Shown: positions 1-13,292, counted from the first letter of the stretch. The stretch: DNA of 64,000 nt from Plasmodium relictum (GCF_900005765.1 NC_041687.1:1426001-1490000); one strand, 5' to 3'. Numbers and translations: made by a program. The notes: generated by a model from the sequence alone, not told the origin.

Positions 1-248
1 TCATAATTTTTCCATTTTATAAAAAATTCGAAATTATCTAAACTGTCCTCTTTACCATTCTTCTTTTTCTTTCTATTAAATTTATATCTTGCCATTACAA
101 TTTTCTCAACTTCAAAAACATCATTATAATCAGGTTCTCCAATATCTGTTAAGCTAACTTCTGAACTATAATCATCATCAATGATATTTTTTAATTTATT
201 TCTTTTTGGAGGTTTATTTGTATAACTTTTGTTTTTTTTTAATACCAT
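1..248 (-). CDS. Chromodomain protein, N-terminal part (runs off the window start)
   Basis: Reading the minus strand from the ATG at 246-248, 82 codons stay open to base 1, so only the N-terminus is present. After a basic stretch and an acidic/serine patch (IIDDDYSSEVSLTD), residues of about 43-82 read as the first half of a chromodomain: FEVEKIVMARY, then FEFFIKWKNYE. The second block matches the family core of the Y-x-V-K-W-K-x-Y type, so this should be a methyl-lysine reader acting on chromatin. A lysine-rich insert of about 15 residues separates the first two strands, which is longer than in HP1. It is therefore not the canonical Plasmodium HP1 and more likely another chromodomain protein of the parasite. 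It is transcribed away from the gene at 2728. Confidence 0.75.
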   Translation of the reverse strand, partial: MVLKKNKSYTNKPPKRNKLKNIIDDDYSSEVSLTDIGEPDYNDVFEVEKIVMARYKFNRKKKKNGKEDSLDNFEFFIKWKNY

Positions 249-344
249 TTTTTTAAATAATATTTTTTATTGATATTTTTATAAGATATAAAAACAAATA
301 TGTTATATATATATATTTATATATATACAATATGTGCATAAATG

Positions 345-375
<31 letters not shown>

Positions 376-551
376 TATGTGCATGTGCATATTTTTATAT
401 ATATAAAAAAAAATATATTCCTTTTTTCATTTTAAAACTTATATGAAAAAATATATATTTTTTATGTAAAGAAAAACAAGCTAATTAATAATATTGTAGA
501 ATAAGTAAAAATTAGTTTAAAAAGTGCATTATTTGATGTACATGTATTTTC

Positions 552-582
<31 letters not shown>

Positions 583-2024
583 CAAGTATCACTATTATGA
601 TAATATAAAATGAATCACAAAAAATACGTAAAATACCAGTAAATAAAAAAAAAATTATTGGTATACTTATCAATTAAATATTAAAAAAAAAATACATATA
701 TTTTTTTTTAACTATATAAATTTTGTACCCTTATTTTTCATATATTAATAATTAATTTTAAAAAATACACAAAGCTGTAGATATTAATCAAGGAAATTTT
801 TTTTTTTTTTTTTAAAAAGATAAATGATTATTTATTTTTTTTTTTTTTAAATATATACAATAGTATTCCAAGTTCAATTTTATAGCAATTTTTATAAATA
901 AATATAGATGCAAATATTTGATATACAATCCCTAAATACTTTTTAATACAACTTGTTCTGATTATTATTAAATCTTGCTAGAAATGAAAAATTAAGTTAT
1001 TGTATAAATTTCATCAATGTGTATATATATATATATAAATATTTATTAAAAAATATAATTCTTTATAAATAATTATTTTATAAAATTAAAGTTCTCTATT
1101 AAAAAATTATCATCTATAATGAATTATTTAAATATAAAACCATATTAATTTTTTTTAACAGTAAAAAATATATTTTAAATGATTTATAAATATTTTATAT
1201 TTCTAAATATTTCCTAAAGCACACAATAAGAAGTTTTTTAAAAGTATTCAAAAATTGTAAAATTAAAATAATAGAATAAAATTTTTTTTCTTAAAGTTTT
1301 CCTTTTCCTACTCGTATGAATAATTTTTTTAAATTAAGAAAAATTTTTAAATTTATATTTTCATAAAAATACACATAAATATATGAAATTTTATTTAAAA
1401 AAGAAGTGTCATAAAAAAAAAGTATTAAAAATATAATAAATAAAATAATACGTCATCTTTAAACCAATAAAGAAAAATAGAGATAAATGAAAATGATGCA
1501 CCATCTTTATTATTATCATGAAAAAAAAAAAAATTTATATTTTATATATTACAAAGATGTTCTTAGTTAAGCACACATAGATATGAACAAATCATTTTTC
1601 ATTTTAAAAAGGTAAATATTCATATTTAAATATAAACTTTTTTCTTTTAATGTTATTTTGTGATACATATATCTAAATAATTTTTTGTTATAAAATTTAA
1701 TAAATATATAAATAATCTCTATTTATTTTTCTGTTATCATTTTCCTAAATATATAATGCAGTAAAATATAATATGAAATACTAAAAAAAATATATATAAC
1801 AAACTGCAATAGTAAAAGTTTGTCCTCCTCTTAAATATAAGTATAGAAAATATTAAAAAAAAATTGTCCATTTAATTTTTAAGACTTTAAAAATGTAAAA
1901 TTTTTAAATACTAAAAATTTAAATTCGAAAGCATTACGTAAATATCATTTTTGTCTTAAACTTTAATTATAAATATATATATATATTTATGAAATTAATA
2001 TATTCATATATATAATATAGTATA

Positions 2025-2081
<57 letters not shown>

Positions 2082-2727
2082 TGAAAATATATGTATATAC
2101 ACAAAATTATATTAACAAATAAAAATTATTTTAAATGAAATATTTTTCTTTTTTTAAACAGTCTTAAACAATATTTCCTATAGCATATTTTGTATTTAAC
2201 TAAAAAACATTAAAAATTAAAAAATCCTTTATATGATATACGGTTTGCTATATTAAAATTTTCTTAATATACCATGATAATTTTAAATAAAGATAACATT
2301 TGTCATAAATCTGACAATGAATATATAAAAATAAAAAATAGAATATTTTTTATTGTTTTTTTATATTTGACTATTGAATCTTAATGGTTTTTAACCATTT
2401 TTTATATTGCATGTTAACTCATTGGATAGAGCAAAAAAAAAAAAAAATGGAAGTATAAAAAAAAATTATGTAAATAAATAACATATATCAAATAATGGTG
2501 CCTTCATAAAAAAAAAAAAAAATATATGCATATATATATATATATATAATATATATATATAATATATATATATAAATAAAAAAAAAAAAATCATCTTTTA
2601 AATAAATGAAATTTTACTTATTAATTTTAAGAAAATACTATTAAGTATTATAAATTTAAATAAATTTTATATTTGATTAATTTAATTTTTTTTTTTTTTT
2701 AATAACATACATAAAGGAAATTGTAAA
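249..2727. other. Divergent intergenic region, 2.5 kb
   Basis: This spacer lies between the minus-strand chromodomain gene and the plus-strand CID gene, so it must hold both promoters. It consists of homopolymeric A/T runs, (TA)n tracts (for example 306-385 and 2031-2073) and no open frame with coding character. A perfect short hairpin sits at 2383-2399 (AATGGTT, three-base loop, AACCATT) followed by a T run. No tRNA or rRNA was recognised. Confidence 0.6.
2031..2073. repeat. (TA)n microsatellite
   Basis: An uninterrupted TA dinucleotide tract of about 43 bp in the divergent spacer, typical of AT-rich Plasmodium intergenic DNA. Confidence 0.9.
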
Positions 2728-4938
2728 ATGAAATATGAGAAAAAATTTTGGAATGATAAGAGTAGAAAAAAAAATGAAAAAATATTGAAAGACGAGTATC
2801 ATAGAAATAAAAAATACAACAACGATGGATATAAATCACAAAATAATAAATTGAATTCAACGAAATCAAATTATACATCTTTTTCTCATAACTTGAAAAA
2901 AAAAAATTATGATGATGTGAAGAATAATTTGTCAGATAAACGAAATAATAAAAATGAATACTCAAAATCATTTAAAAAAACAATGAGGAATCAAAAATTA
3001 AATATGCCGTGTAATAACTTAAAAAATAATAATTCATTTCATAAAGAAAAATATATAAGAAGTTCAGGAGAAAAATCATCAAAATTTAATTTTTATAGTA
3101 ACTATAATAATAATAGTGATAATTATAATAACCATATCAATAATAATAATTATAATAATAATAGCAACGATAATAATAATAGTAGTAATTATTATAGTAA
3201 TAGTAGTGATAATAATAATAATGACACTAACATTAATTTAAATGAAAAGAGCATTAATTCTGAATTGAACAACTTAAATAAGGATTTGTACAATTTAATA
3301 TATTGCACATCAAAAAATGAAGAAAATAATTCAAATATGATTAATATGACTTCAATTAATAATAATGTAAACAATTATAATATTCAAGAAACAAATAATA
3401 TGAATATGATTATAAATGGAGGGGTAAGTAAATCTGATAATGATTTAAGTAATACATCTGTTACAAATAAAAACGACGAATTAATTTATCAAAATTATTT
3501 AAAGATGCAGCAATATAATAATGCAAATAATGATTATAAAACGAGTTTTAATAATTTTTACAATTCGCATAATATAAACATTAATAATAATATGAATACG
3601 AAAAATAAAAATTGCAATAACACATGGCCTCCAAATAATGAAAACAATAATGTGTTAAATAAACTAGCAGACATTAGAAATATTCCTTTTAATAATTTAG
3701 ATAATGGTAATAGTAATTTTTACGTAAATGATAAAACAACTATGATAATTAATGATTTAAAAAAATGTTTAATTAATAATGAATCAAATTCACATTCTAA
3801 AAGTAATCATATGCTAAATGAGCTAACCGTTGATTATGCTGAGAAAAGTTTTCCTAATGAAAATAGCAAAAATTATTTAAATAATATAGTTACTACAAGT
3901 AAAATAAATAATAACAAAACATTAGATGAATATAATAATAATAATAATAATAATGGTTTTTTTACTTTGAATAATGAAAATGTGCATAATTACTTACAAA
4001 ACAAGGAAGAAATGCAATATAATAGCACATACAATTTTATATCAAATGATAATAAATCTTTACAAGAATCTTCCATATCAAATGAAAGTAGTGTGGTAGA
4101 TATAAGTGAGTATGGCAATAGAGATAAGACAATTTGTAATGGTAAAATATTTCCTAAAAGTAAAATTGAAGAATCTCTAAGAGTTTTAAATACATTACAG
4201 TTTGACATTGAAAGAGTATGTTGCTATATAAAACATTTTATTGATCCCCCTGAACAACTATTTCAAATTATGACTAATGTATTTTTGGACAAAACAGTAA
4301 CAATAAATTCAAAAATTGCAATATTTTATGTATACAATCATTTAATTCAAGAATTAAGAAATAATTACAAAAATGATATAAATATATATAATTCAATAGC
4401 TGAAAAAGGCCTTCAAATATTTGTAATTCCTGTTTTAAGATATATATTAGATGAACAAGTAAATATTGAAATAATCAATAAATTTTACAGGTGTATTTCT
4501 ATTTGGAATGAAAGAAATGTTTATAGTAAAATTGTATGTGAGCAGTTAAAATCATTACAAAAAAATCTTCATAGGAATGTTGATATAAATTTAAAACATT
4601 CAAGTAATCAAGCTCACAGTTTATTATCTAATGAATTTTCAAAATTTCTTCCTATAAATTTTATTTTAAAAATGCCTAGTATCAACAACGAACATAAAAA
4701 AGCATTAGAAGATAAAATTTTAAATGCTTTATTTAATAATTTATCTAAGGAAACATTAAAAAGTTTTGACAATAATGATATTGAAGAAGCATCAAAAATA
4801 TCAGATAAAGTAATGAGAATATTTGGACAAGAATTAATATTGATTAATTCACAAATGCTTGAACTATCATCACTAATAAGTGATAATAATGAGAACCTAA
4901 TAAAACTACAAAATTCAATGGAAAAGTTAAAAGAATAA
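2728..4938 (+). CDS. CID-domain protein of RPRD1/Rtt103 type, Asn-rich N-terminus
   Basis: Single exon of 736 residues; the ATG at 2728 is the first in frame after stop-rich AT sequence. Residues 1-470 are low complexity, with N/S/D-rich runs near 125-165. Residues of about 474-612 form an all-helical domain fitting the RNA polymerase II CTD-interacting domain (CID/RPR). A hydrophobic 'KIAIFYVYNHLIQELRNNY' helix corresponds to the family's L-x-L-Y-L-x-N-D-I-x-Q segment. The following 'CISIWNERNVY' is close to the I-W-x-E-R-x-V-Y motif of RPRD1/CREPT and Rtt103. The last 80 residues form a coiled coil, as in that subfamily, where it mediates dimerisation. The family binds phosphorylated CTD repeats and acts in 3'-end formation and termination. 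The role here is inferred; the domain call is fairly strong, while the first 470 residues have no recognisable domain. Confidence 0.78.
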   Translation: MKYEKKFWNDKSRKKNEKILKDEYHRNKKYNNDGYKSQNNKLNSTKSNYTSFSHNLKKKNYDDVKNNLSDKRNNKNEYSKSFKKTMRNQKLNMPCNNLKNNNSFHKEKYIRSSGEKSSKFNFYSNYNNNSDNYNNHINNNNYNNNSNDNNNSSNYYSNSSDNNNNDTNINLNEKSINSELNNLNKDLYNLIYCTSKNEENNSNMINMTSINNNVNNYNIQETNNMNMIINGGVSKSDNDLSNTSVTNKNDELIYQNYLKMQQYNNANNDYKTSFNNFYNSHNININNNMNTKNKNCNNTWPPNNENNNVLNKLADIRNIPFNNLDNGNSNFYVNDKTTMIINDLKKCLINNESNSHSKSNHMLNELTVDYAEKSFPNENSKNYLNNIVTTSKINNNKTLDEYNNNNNNNGFFTLNNENVHNYLQNKEEMQYNSTYNFISNDNKSLQESSISNESSVVDISEYGNRDKTICNGKIFPKSKIEESLRVLNTLQFDIERVCCYIKHFIDPPEQLFQIMTNVFLDKTVTINSKIAIFYVYNHLIQELRNNYKNDINIYNSIAEKGLQIFVIPVLRYILDEQVNIEIINKFYRCISIWNERNVYSKIVCEQLKSLQKNLHRNVDINLKHSSNQAHSLLSNEFSKFLPINFILKMPSINNEHKKALEDKILNALFNNLSKETLKSFDNNDIEEASKISDKVMRIFGQELILINSQMLELSSLISDNNENLIKLQNSMEKLKE

Positions 4939-5352
4939 AATATATTTTTTTCCATAAATTTTCAATTAGAATTTACATAATTTATTTAAATTTTTTTTTT
5001 TTCTTACAAGTTCTATTATTTGTTTTTTTTTAATTGTGCATCTGCTTATTTACGTATTTATTTAATTATATATTTATTTATTTGTTTTTGTTTCTTTTTT
5101 TATATTTTTCTTTTTTTAAATTTTTTAAGTTAAATGGGTTTTTATGTAAATTTTAACGAGTTTTAAAAAATTTTTTTTTTTTTAACTCAAATTTAATGAT
5201 ATTTTATTTAAATAAAACCATGTTTCATTAAAAAATTTTCATTGAAAAACAAAAAAAAAAAAAAATTAAGAATAAATAAAGATAATACAATGAATATTTA
5301 AAGATATAATTTTTTGTTTTATTTTTTTTACAATTCTTATTTTATATTCCAT
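4939..5352. other. Convergent 3' intergenic region
   Basis: About 410 bp between two converging genes. It contains T-rich then A-rich runs consistent with 3' UTR and polyadenylation sequence. Nothing else is seen. Confidence 0.6.
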
Positions 5353-8300
5353 TTAGTTCCACTTTCTTCTCCATTCCCTATAAAAAAAAAATTAAATAAA
5401 GAAATGAATAAATAAATAAAGAAAAAAAGAAAGAGAGAAAGAAAATAAATTTTAATATTTAATATAAATTAAAATAAAAAATATGGAAATTTTAATAGTA
5501 TACGATGATGCCATAAGAATATTTAAAGAATGTGCTAATGAACGTTTCCATAGTTCTCTTGTGTAATCATCAAACAAAACCATTTTAATTTTTTTTTCTG
5601 TAGTTCTTTCATTTTGTTTTATTTTATAATTCAATGAAATTATACTTTCAAAATTATTTAAAAATTTAATTCTATTTAAATACTCATTATTATATTTATG
5701 AATAATTTTTAGTAAAAAGTTGTTTGCATATTCATATCTTCTTTTTTCTGCATATTCCTCTTCACTTCTTATAATTCTACCTTTGTTCTGTTCATTTGAC
5801 AAATTGGTTGTATTGGTTGTAGTATAGGATGTTAGCACAATTTGGTCATTTGTATAAGCTGTGTTGCTACTTTGATAAAAACGTTTTACAGTATTTCTAA
5901 TAGCACATTTTCTAACAAAAGAAACATCACCACTATGAGTTATATTAGCCGTTATTCCTAAGAAATTTTTTAAATATATTTTATCATTTGTAAATAGTTT
6001 TCTTTTTTTTTCTTCACTATCTAAACTTGATTCAACATAAAGAAGTATATCATCTTTTTCATCATCAAGGAATGGACTTAAAAATATCCAATGCTTAAAA
6101 TTAAATTTAAAAATATATAAATGATTCTTTGTTAAAACAAAAAATAATAATTTTCTTTTATTTTTATTTGTATTTCTTCTGAATATATTAAACTCGTCGT
6201 CTGATTGAGAATCAGATTTATCAGATATATCAGATTTTTTATTTTCATTGTCTTTACTTAATGAATCACTATATTCTGAATATGTGTTAGATTGATAAGA
6301 CTCTTCATAATCCTCTTCTTCTTTATTTTTTTCTTTTTCTTTCATTTTCTTTTTTATCTGATCACTTGGAGTAATTTCTTTGTAGGCAAAAGATGTCATA
6401 ATTATATTTTTTATATTCATATAATTTTTTAAATTATTTACAATTATATTATCTTGAAGTAAATCAACCTTTGTTTCATAGTCAGAACCAGATAAAAACT
6501 GAGAATATGATATAATTTCATCGCGAAAATATTTATTTAAGCTAATAAATATATCATATTCTTCATAACTTATATTACTTTCAAAATTGATGTATCCAAA
6601 AACAAAAAAATTATCATTTATTTTACTTAGGCATATTCTTGTTATATCAACATATTTTTTCTCTGAATGTATTATTAATTTTATATCTTTTTCTTCTGTT
6701 ATATTTTCTTCAAAGTTATCTGGTATATATACTAAATAATATTTATCTAAACCTAATGCTAAAAAGTACCATTCTACACCTAACAGTAGATGAATTAAAG
6801 CAAAGAAATGTAAATAAATAAAAAAAATGAAATAAATTAAAATGAATAATATGCAAAAATATAATATAAGCAACAAATATTATGAATGCCATTAGATCTA
6901 TTATAAACAAAATATGTACGATTTATAATCAAAAATTCATTTTTCATTAGTATTAATATATATACAATGTAATAACATTTACTATATAAAAAAAAAAAAA
7001 AAAAAACTAACAATAATACGCACATTCTTAAAATTTTTATCTTTTACTATTTTCCCGTATATATATAACAGGAGATATATGATATATTTGTGTAGGGGCC
7101 TTTCTTTCTAAAGATAACTGATTTTGAAAAGCTATTCGAAGAAATATCAATTTATAATAGAAAAAAAGAGCATGAATAATGGATTTCCTAAATAATACTT
7201 TATGTATATATCTCTTATAATTTATAAAGTATAATATAAAATATTTCAACTTTTTGGAGAAGCACATTAAATAAGATAAAGAAAATAAAGTATAAAAAAA
7301 CATTGTATGAATAAAATGAAAATTTCTTTTATGATAAATATATGAAGCATATACTGACCCATAGTGAACATTATGAATATAAATAAATAAATACAATAAT
7401 AATAAAATATTATTTTTATAAAAAAAATGAAATAAAGAACAGTCAACACACCATTTTTGTATTTCATTATATTGAGAAAATTGAATATATATAATTTTTT
7501 GTGTAAAATAATAGAAAAGTTGTGACAGCTCAGCAAAAAAATATTGTTCCTTATATGATAAAATATATTCACTGCTTATAATTTTTTTTATAAATTCCCT
7601 AGACATAATTTTAAAATAATAAAACAATATATTGTAGAAAATTAACATATTCATAGATTCTACAGCTGTTATATTATTTTTAAAAATTTCACTATATAAA
7701 CGAAGAAAATGTGCAAAAACATTACAATCATAAAAGCTGCACTGGTTTAAAAAGTTCAGTAGAGTTTTTATTACATTTATTCTTACTAAATATTCTTTTA
7801 ATTTAAAATAATTTTCATTATTTATGTTATTTATAATTAAAGTATAAAAAATTCTTAAAGCAGAATATAATATATATGCTTCGTTCACTTCTCCTCTACT
7901 ACTATTAATAAAGACTCCTCTTTTATTGAATAACAATATATTAAAATTATTAGACTTATGCTCATAGACAATTTCTCTATCAAAACTCAAAAGATGAGAT
8001 GAAATTTTATCTAATACAGTTTCATTAGGATTTTCTTCAGCTAATGAACTTGATGAAGAATCACCATAGGATGAATATGAATTATCTAATGAATTTTTTA
8101 CATTTTGTTTTATACATTTTTCTTCTTCAGGATTTAAATTATTTTTTGTACTATTTTCGTTATTTTCAAGTTCGTTATAATTATTCAAATAATCAGTTGT
8201 ATTAATATTGTTATTATTTTTTTTTTCATCTGCATCTAAGTTAACTTCAAAATTATCTACTTTTTTTTTTAGAGCAATCACGTCTTCATCTGTTTTGTTT

Positions 8301-10385
8301 CTATACTTGGTATTTAAATATTTAATTGTCTTTTTTTTTTTCACAACTTTAGGTATATCAAACATAAATTCTATATTATTATCTATTTCATTGTCAACAA
8401 ATAAATCAAATGTTTGCAAAAAGTTATTATTATCTAATTTTAAAAAAAGTCTCCTTTTTTTATCGTTGATATTTTGAAGTTCTTTATATGAGCGCTTATA
8501 TTGTGAAATATTTTTATTCATTTTAGCATTTTCAATTTTCTCTTTTATCTCCTTTTCTTTTAATTTTAATTTACTTATCTTTTTTTCATATATTAATTTG
8601 TTATATTTTAATATCCCAGGAAAATAGCCTTCTTGTAGATCTTTTTTTAATCCTTTAAAAATATCATTTTGAATAAATATATCTAATAGAGAAAATAGGT
8701 TTCCCATATAATGTTTTAAAAATATGTAAACTTGTTCTTTATAATCTAAACGGTCATCATCATTCATTAAAAAAAAATATTCTAATATTTTTTTTTTATT
8801 CCATTGTTTTTCCTCACGATTGCATAATCTAAATATATTTGTATTCACGCTGCTTTTAAATGAATAAAAGTAACCGCTAAATATATCAGCAATATTAATT
8901 AAAAGGCGTAAACAAACTTTTTTATTTTTTTTTATGTTTTGTTTCATTAAAGTTTTAAACATATTTTCAATACTACCACACCAAGTCTTTTCAATTAATA
9001 TATCATAATCAATGTTAAATTCACTAAATAAGTTATCTTCATTTGATAAAATTTCTAAAAAATAATATGTTACTGAATTATTTCTCATAAAAGGACGTAA
9101 GTCAGTATATCGTGAAGAAATATTTAAAAGTTCTACACTTATTTTATTCAAATCAACTTTCTCTTCCTGATCCAATTCATTATCATTTTCTTCTCCTATC
9201 TTTTTTTTTGAAATTAGATATTCATTTTTTTTTTGTAATATAATTATTCTTGATAAAAATTGATTCATAATACGTAAAATACTTATAATAGTATTTTTAA
9301 AATTATAATATTCTACAATTCTTTTAATTTCTTCATTTCTCAAAACTTTTATAAATATCTTTATACAGTAATAATAAATTTCCTTCCATTTATCATTTAC
9401 AATAATATTTTTTTCATGTAAAATAAAAAAAATTTTATGCAATTCTATGTGCTTGTAATCATTAAAAGGAATTAAATAAATGCATTTTAGCATTCTTATA
9501 ATTATTTCTTCATTTTTTTTTTCTAAAAAAAAAAAAAAAGAAATATATAAGAAATGAATAATTAATATATAAATCAATATAAATATATATATAAGCACAT
9601 ATATATATTTTTCCTATTATTAATTGTTAGAACAAAAAATATCATCAATATAAATATAGATATATTTTTTTTTTTTCTTATTGTAACATATATTATTATA
9701 TACCTAAACATACTAACAAAAAGTAATTAATATCGCTATTCCTGAACTCTTTTTTAACTTTAATTGAAAATTTGTCTACCTCTTTTAAAAAAAAAAAAGC
9801 AATAATATCTAAAGTATATTTTACAACATCAAGTAAGTATAATTCTATTTCATCATCAGATTTATAATAAAAATTAAATATATTATTATATTTATGTCCA
9901 AATAAAAAGGGTAATAATATTTTTAAATTATTTGTATTATTCAATATATATTCAATATTGCTTTTATATGTTTCTTGATTTTTTAAAACAACCAATAACC
10001 CATCTAAACTAGCACTTAATAAATAAGGGTTCCCCAGTTCCATTTTTATACAAATTAGCAACATATCAACAAAATGGTATGTATTGCACAATTCCAATAG
10101 AGATTTTTCATTAAATTTACAAATATTATTTAATATGTAAATTATTATATTACAAAAAAATGATTTTTTTTTAGAAATTTCCATTTTGTTCACATTTATT
10201 ATTTCTTTTATCTTTTTATAAAAAAAGTTCATATGTATTTTATCTTTTGTTAAAATTTCGCAATGCTTAAAATAATGACTACATAATTGTGAAACTATAA
10301 TATAAATATCCTTAAAATAATTAGGAATATCATCAAAATCGTAATCTTTATATTTTCTAATTTCCTCAGTTAATATCTAAGAGTT

Positions 10386-10422
<37 letters not shown>

Positions 10423-11374
10423 TTCATAAATATAAGATAAAATTTATAAAAAAAAAATGATGAATATATATATATATATTAATAAAATAAAAAAAAAAAC
10501 ATTATAATAAGATTAAAGCAAAAAAGAATATATGGAAATAAAAATAGGAATTTATATAAAATGTATTTATAAAATGTTTTTAACTTTTAGAAGCCCTTCG
10601 TCATATGCAATTAAACAGTTTTCCTTATCTAACGTTAAAACTGATAAAAATCCTAAAATGTTTTCATTAAATGAATTTCTTAAAATTTGAATAACTTTAT
10701 GTATACAGCTATTGAAACACCCAGCAATAAATTTATCCTTTGGTAAATAGCATAGCCCTTTAAAAATATTATCTAATGTTTCTTCCTAAAATTAACAAAA
10801 AAAAAAAAAAAAAATTAAAATAAATATTGATTCATGTATTTAATTAGATATAATGAACATATATATGATAAAATATATGTACTTAAATAAATGAAAAAAA
10901 AAGTAAAAAAATTACTTCAACTGAATTAAGTATAATTGATGCTATTATTTCTTCAAAGACAGAATAAATATAATATTTGTATTCTTCATTTAATTCTAAA
11001 TTACATAATACACGCAAAATACTTATATTTAAATTAAAATCATTAATCAATACTAGCTTTGTAATAGCATAAATAAAAGTATTTCTTGAATCTTCATATT
11101 TCTCTAAAACTATTAATATCCTGTCTATTATTTGATTTACCTTCTTTTTCTGATCATCCAACTTTTCGCTTTTAACGAATAATAATTTTCTGAAATTTAT
11201 TGGATCTTCATAGCATAATGTAGTTAATTCATTTAATATATTTACGTACTTCCTATAAGAATTTTCATGTATAATTATTGCTTCAATAAGATTTAATATA
11301 TTTTCAATGTGACTAAAATTATCATCTTTGTTTTCATTTAAAATACTTAAATTTTTTATTATTTTTTTAATCAT
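5353..11374 (-). CDS. Large six-exon helical-repeat protein, about 1,702 aa, function unknown
   Basis: Spliced by hand on the minus strand: exons 11374-10916, 10785-10585, 10376-9704, 9522-7048, 6779-5504 and 5377-5353. All junctions have GT/AG ends and matching phases, totalling 5,109 nt including the stop. The first 700 residues are leucine/isoleucine-rich amphipathic helices resembling an armadillo/HEAT-like solenoid, without signal peptide. A charged D/E/S/N stretch (about 860-970) leads to another helical block. The C-terminal 400 residues are beta-rich and end in 'FDDYTRELWKRSLAHSLN', the style of the last helix of a PH-like domain. The final 25-nt exon adds EWRRKWN; without it the frame would run into a hydrophobic tail ending at 5452. 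I do not recognise the family. A scaffold or trafficking role is possible but not shown. Confidence 0.65.
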
Positions 11375-11442
11375 TACTTCGATTACATTAAAATAAAAGT
11401 AATAATTGTTTTATTTTATTTCTATTACTGATAATTATATAT

Positions 11443-11496
<54 letters not shown>

Positions 11497-13292
11497 TTTT
11501 TTTTTTTTTCGTCAGAATATCTTATATAAGTATTATACATTTTTTTATAATTATAATATACATATTATTGTTAATTTTTATATAATTAAAGTAAAAAAAT
11601 TTCAGAAAATTTTTTTTTATTTGGAAACATTTAGATAGAATTTGTAAATATGGAAAAGTTGTGTATATATACAAGTAAAAGAAAAAGATACAAATATGTA
11701 TTTATGTTTTATGCATAATTACTAATGATATATTATATATTTACATATATATATATATAATTAGAAAACTTCAAAAAAATACACATATATATATTTGTGC
11801 TACAAACAGAAGATAATAAAAAAAAAAACCTTTATAAATATCATAAAAAATAAAAAAATAATGACAAAAAATAAATCTAAATGTAAAATTTATAACAAAT
11901 TAAAAAATATAAAAAATTAATAAAATAAAATATTAATAAAAAAAAAATTCAAATAATAAAATTTTTAAATATAAATTATTCAAGAAATTTTCTAATTTTA
12001 TTTTTGGGTATTATGAAAAGCTGTTTTTTTTTCCTTATTTTATAACAATAAAAAATTATTTTAAAGATACAACTAATAGCTTATTGGTTAAAATATTCAT
12101 TTTTAAATTTCTGCAACTCTTTTTTCTTTATAAAATTTTGTAACTTTTATAATAAATTATATGTATTTTCTATTAATTAAAGAAAATTATATTCATGTAT
12201 TCATTTTTTATATGTATCCTTTTCTTCTATTACCTAGCATTGAAGAGGTCTTCCTTATTTTTTTATTTTTTTATAAAAAAATGTTACAAATACTTCATTG
12301 TTTTAATATAAATATAACTAAATATTTCTTCCTACTACAATTAAAAAGAAACTTTTCAAAAAATAGTAACTTATATATAAAAATACTTCATATTTAAAAT
12401 GAATATGTAGGCACTAAAAAAATAAGAACAAAAAAAAAAAAAAAAAGAATAATACATAAGAATATTATAATAAATATGTTTTTATAACAAAAAAAAAATA
12501 TAAGGTATATTAAAAATAAAGTAAAATAGTATGAAACGAATTAGAAAATTGCCTAAATGAATATATTTTACAAAAATAGAAATATTAAAAAATTTTGATG
12601 AATCATTGGAATAAATTAGAAATATAATAAAGACAGAGAAAAAATTATATATGAATGAAAAAAAAAAAAATATTTAGATACATGAAAAAAAAAAAAAAAT
12701 ATGTATATATGCTTTAAGAAAAAAAAAAAATTAAAATGTTTTTAAATTTTAACATAAAATATACTAACAAAAATTTTTAATATATTTTCGAATATTTTTT
12801 GTTTTTTAATAAAAACTGTTTCATATAGAACAGCGTGAGTGTAATTAAAATTTAAAAAAATAGTAATTTGGCATAATTTTATACACTTTTTTGTATTTTT
12901 TTTTTTGTTGGTTGTTGTTTTTTTTTCTTTTTTAAATTTGTATTCTAAAAAAAAATAACAATAAGAGAAAGCTTAACAAAAATATTAAAACTTTTTTTTG
13001 TCATTAAAATTTTACGAATTAAATTTTTAAAATTTTTTTGTTGATTTTGCTTTTTATTTGAATTTTTTAGTATAAAGCTATTTAATAAAGCAAATATTTA
13101 GTTTTTTTTTGTTAAACATTAATTGTTTTTTTATCCCCATTTCTATTTTTTTAGAAATGGAAAAAAAAAAAAAATAATCTTAAAATGTGTATTTATGCTA
13201 AATAATTTTTTTTTTTTGTCTGTCTTAAAGCATAATAAAACTTTATGCATTAAGATTTCTTTTTAATTTAAAAAAAAAAAAAAAAATGAACT
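11375..13292. other. Divergent intergenic region, 1.9 kb
   Basis: Promoter-bearing spacer between the minus-strand helical-repeat gene and the plus-strand kinesin-like gene. It holds a (TA)n tract at about 11446-11491, many A and T runs, and a 78-codon open stretch at 12161-12397. That stretch has hydrophobic AT-driven composition and no support as a gene. Confidence 0.6.
11446..11491. repeat. (TA)n microsatellite
   Basis: About 46 bp of TA dinucleotides just upstream of the predicted start of the minus-strand gene. Confidence 0.9.

Noticed and set aside
2412-2435. tRNA D-arm-like string (TAACTCATTGGATAGAGC)
   Set aside because: It resembles a box A/D-arm, but a poly-A run follows and neither an anticodon arm nor a T-arm can be formed.
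12161-12397. 78-codon plus-strand open frame in the divergent spacer
   Set aside because: The product is hydrophobic F/L/Y/I-rich as expected from AT composition, with no domain, and it lies in a promoter region.
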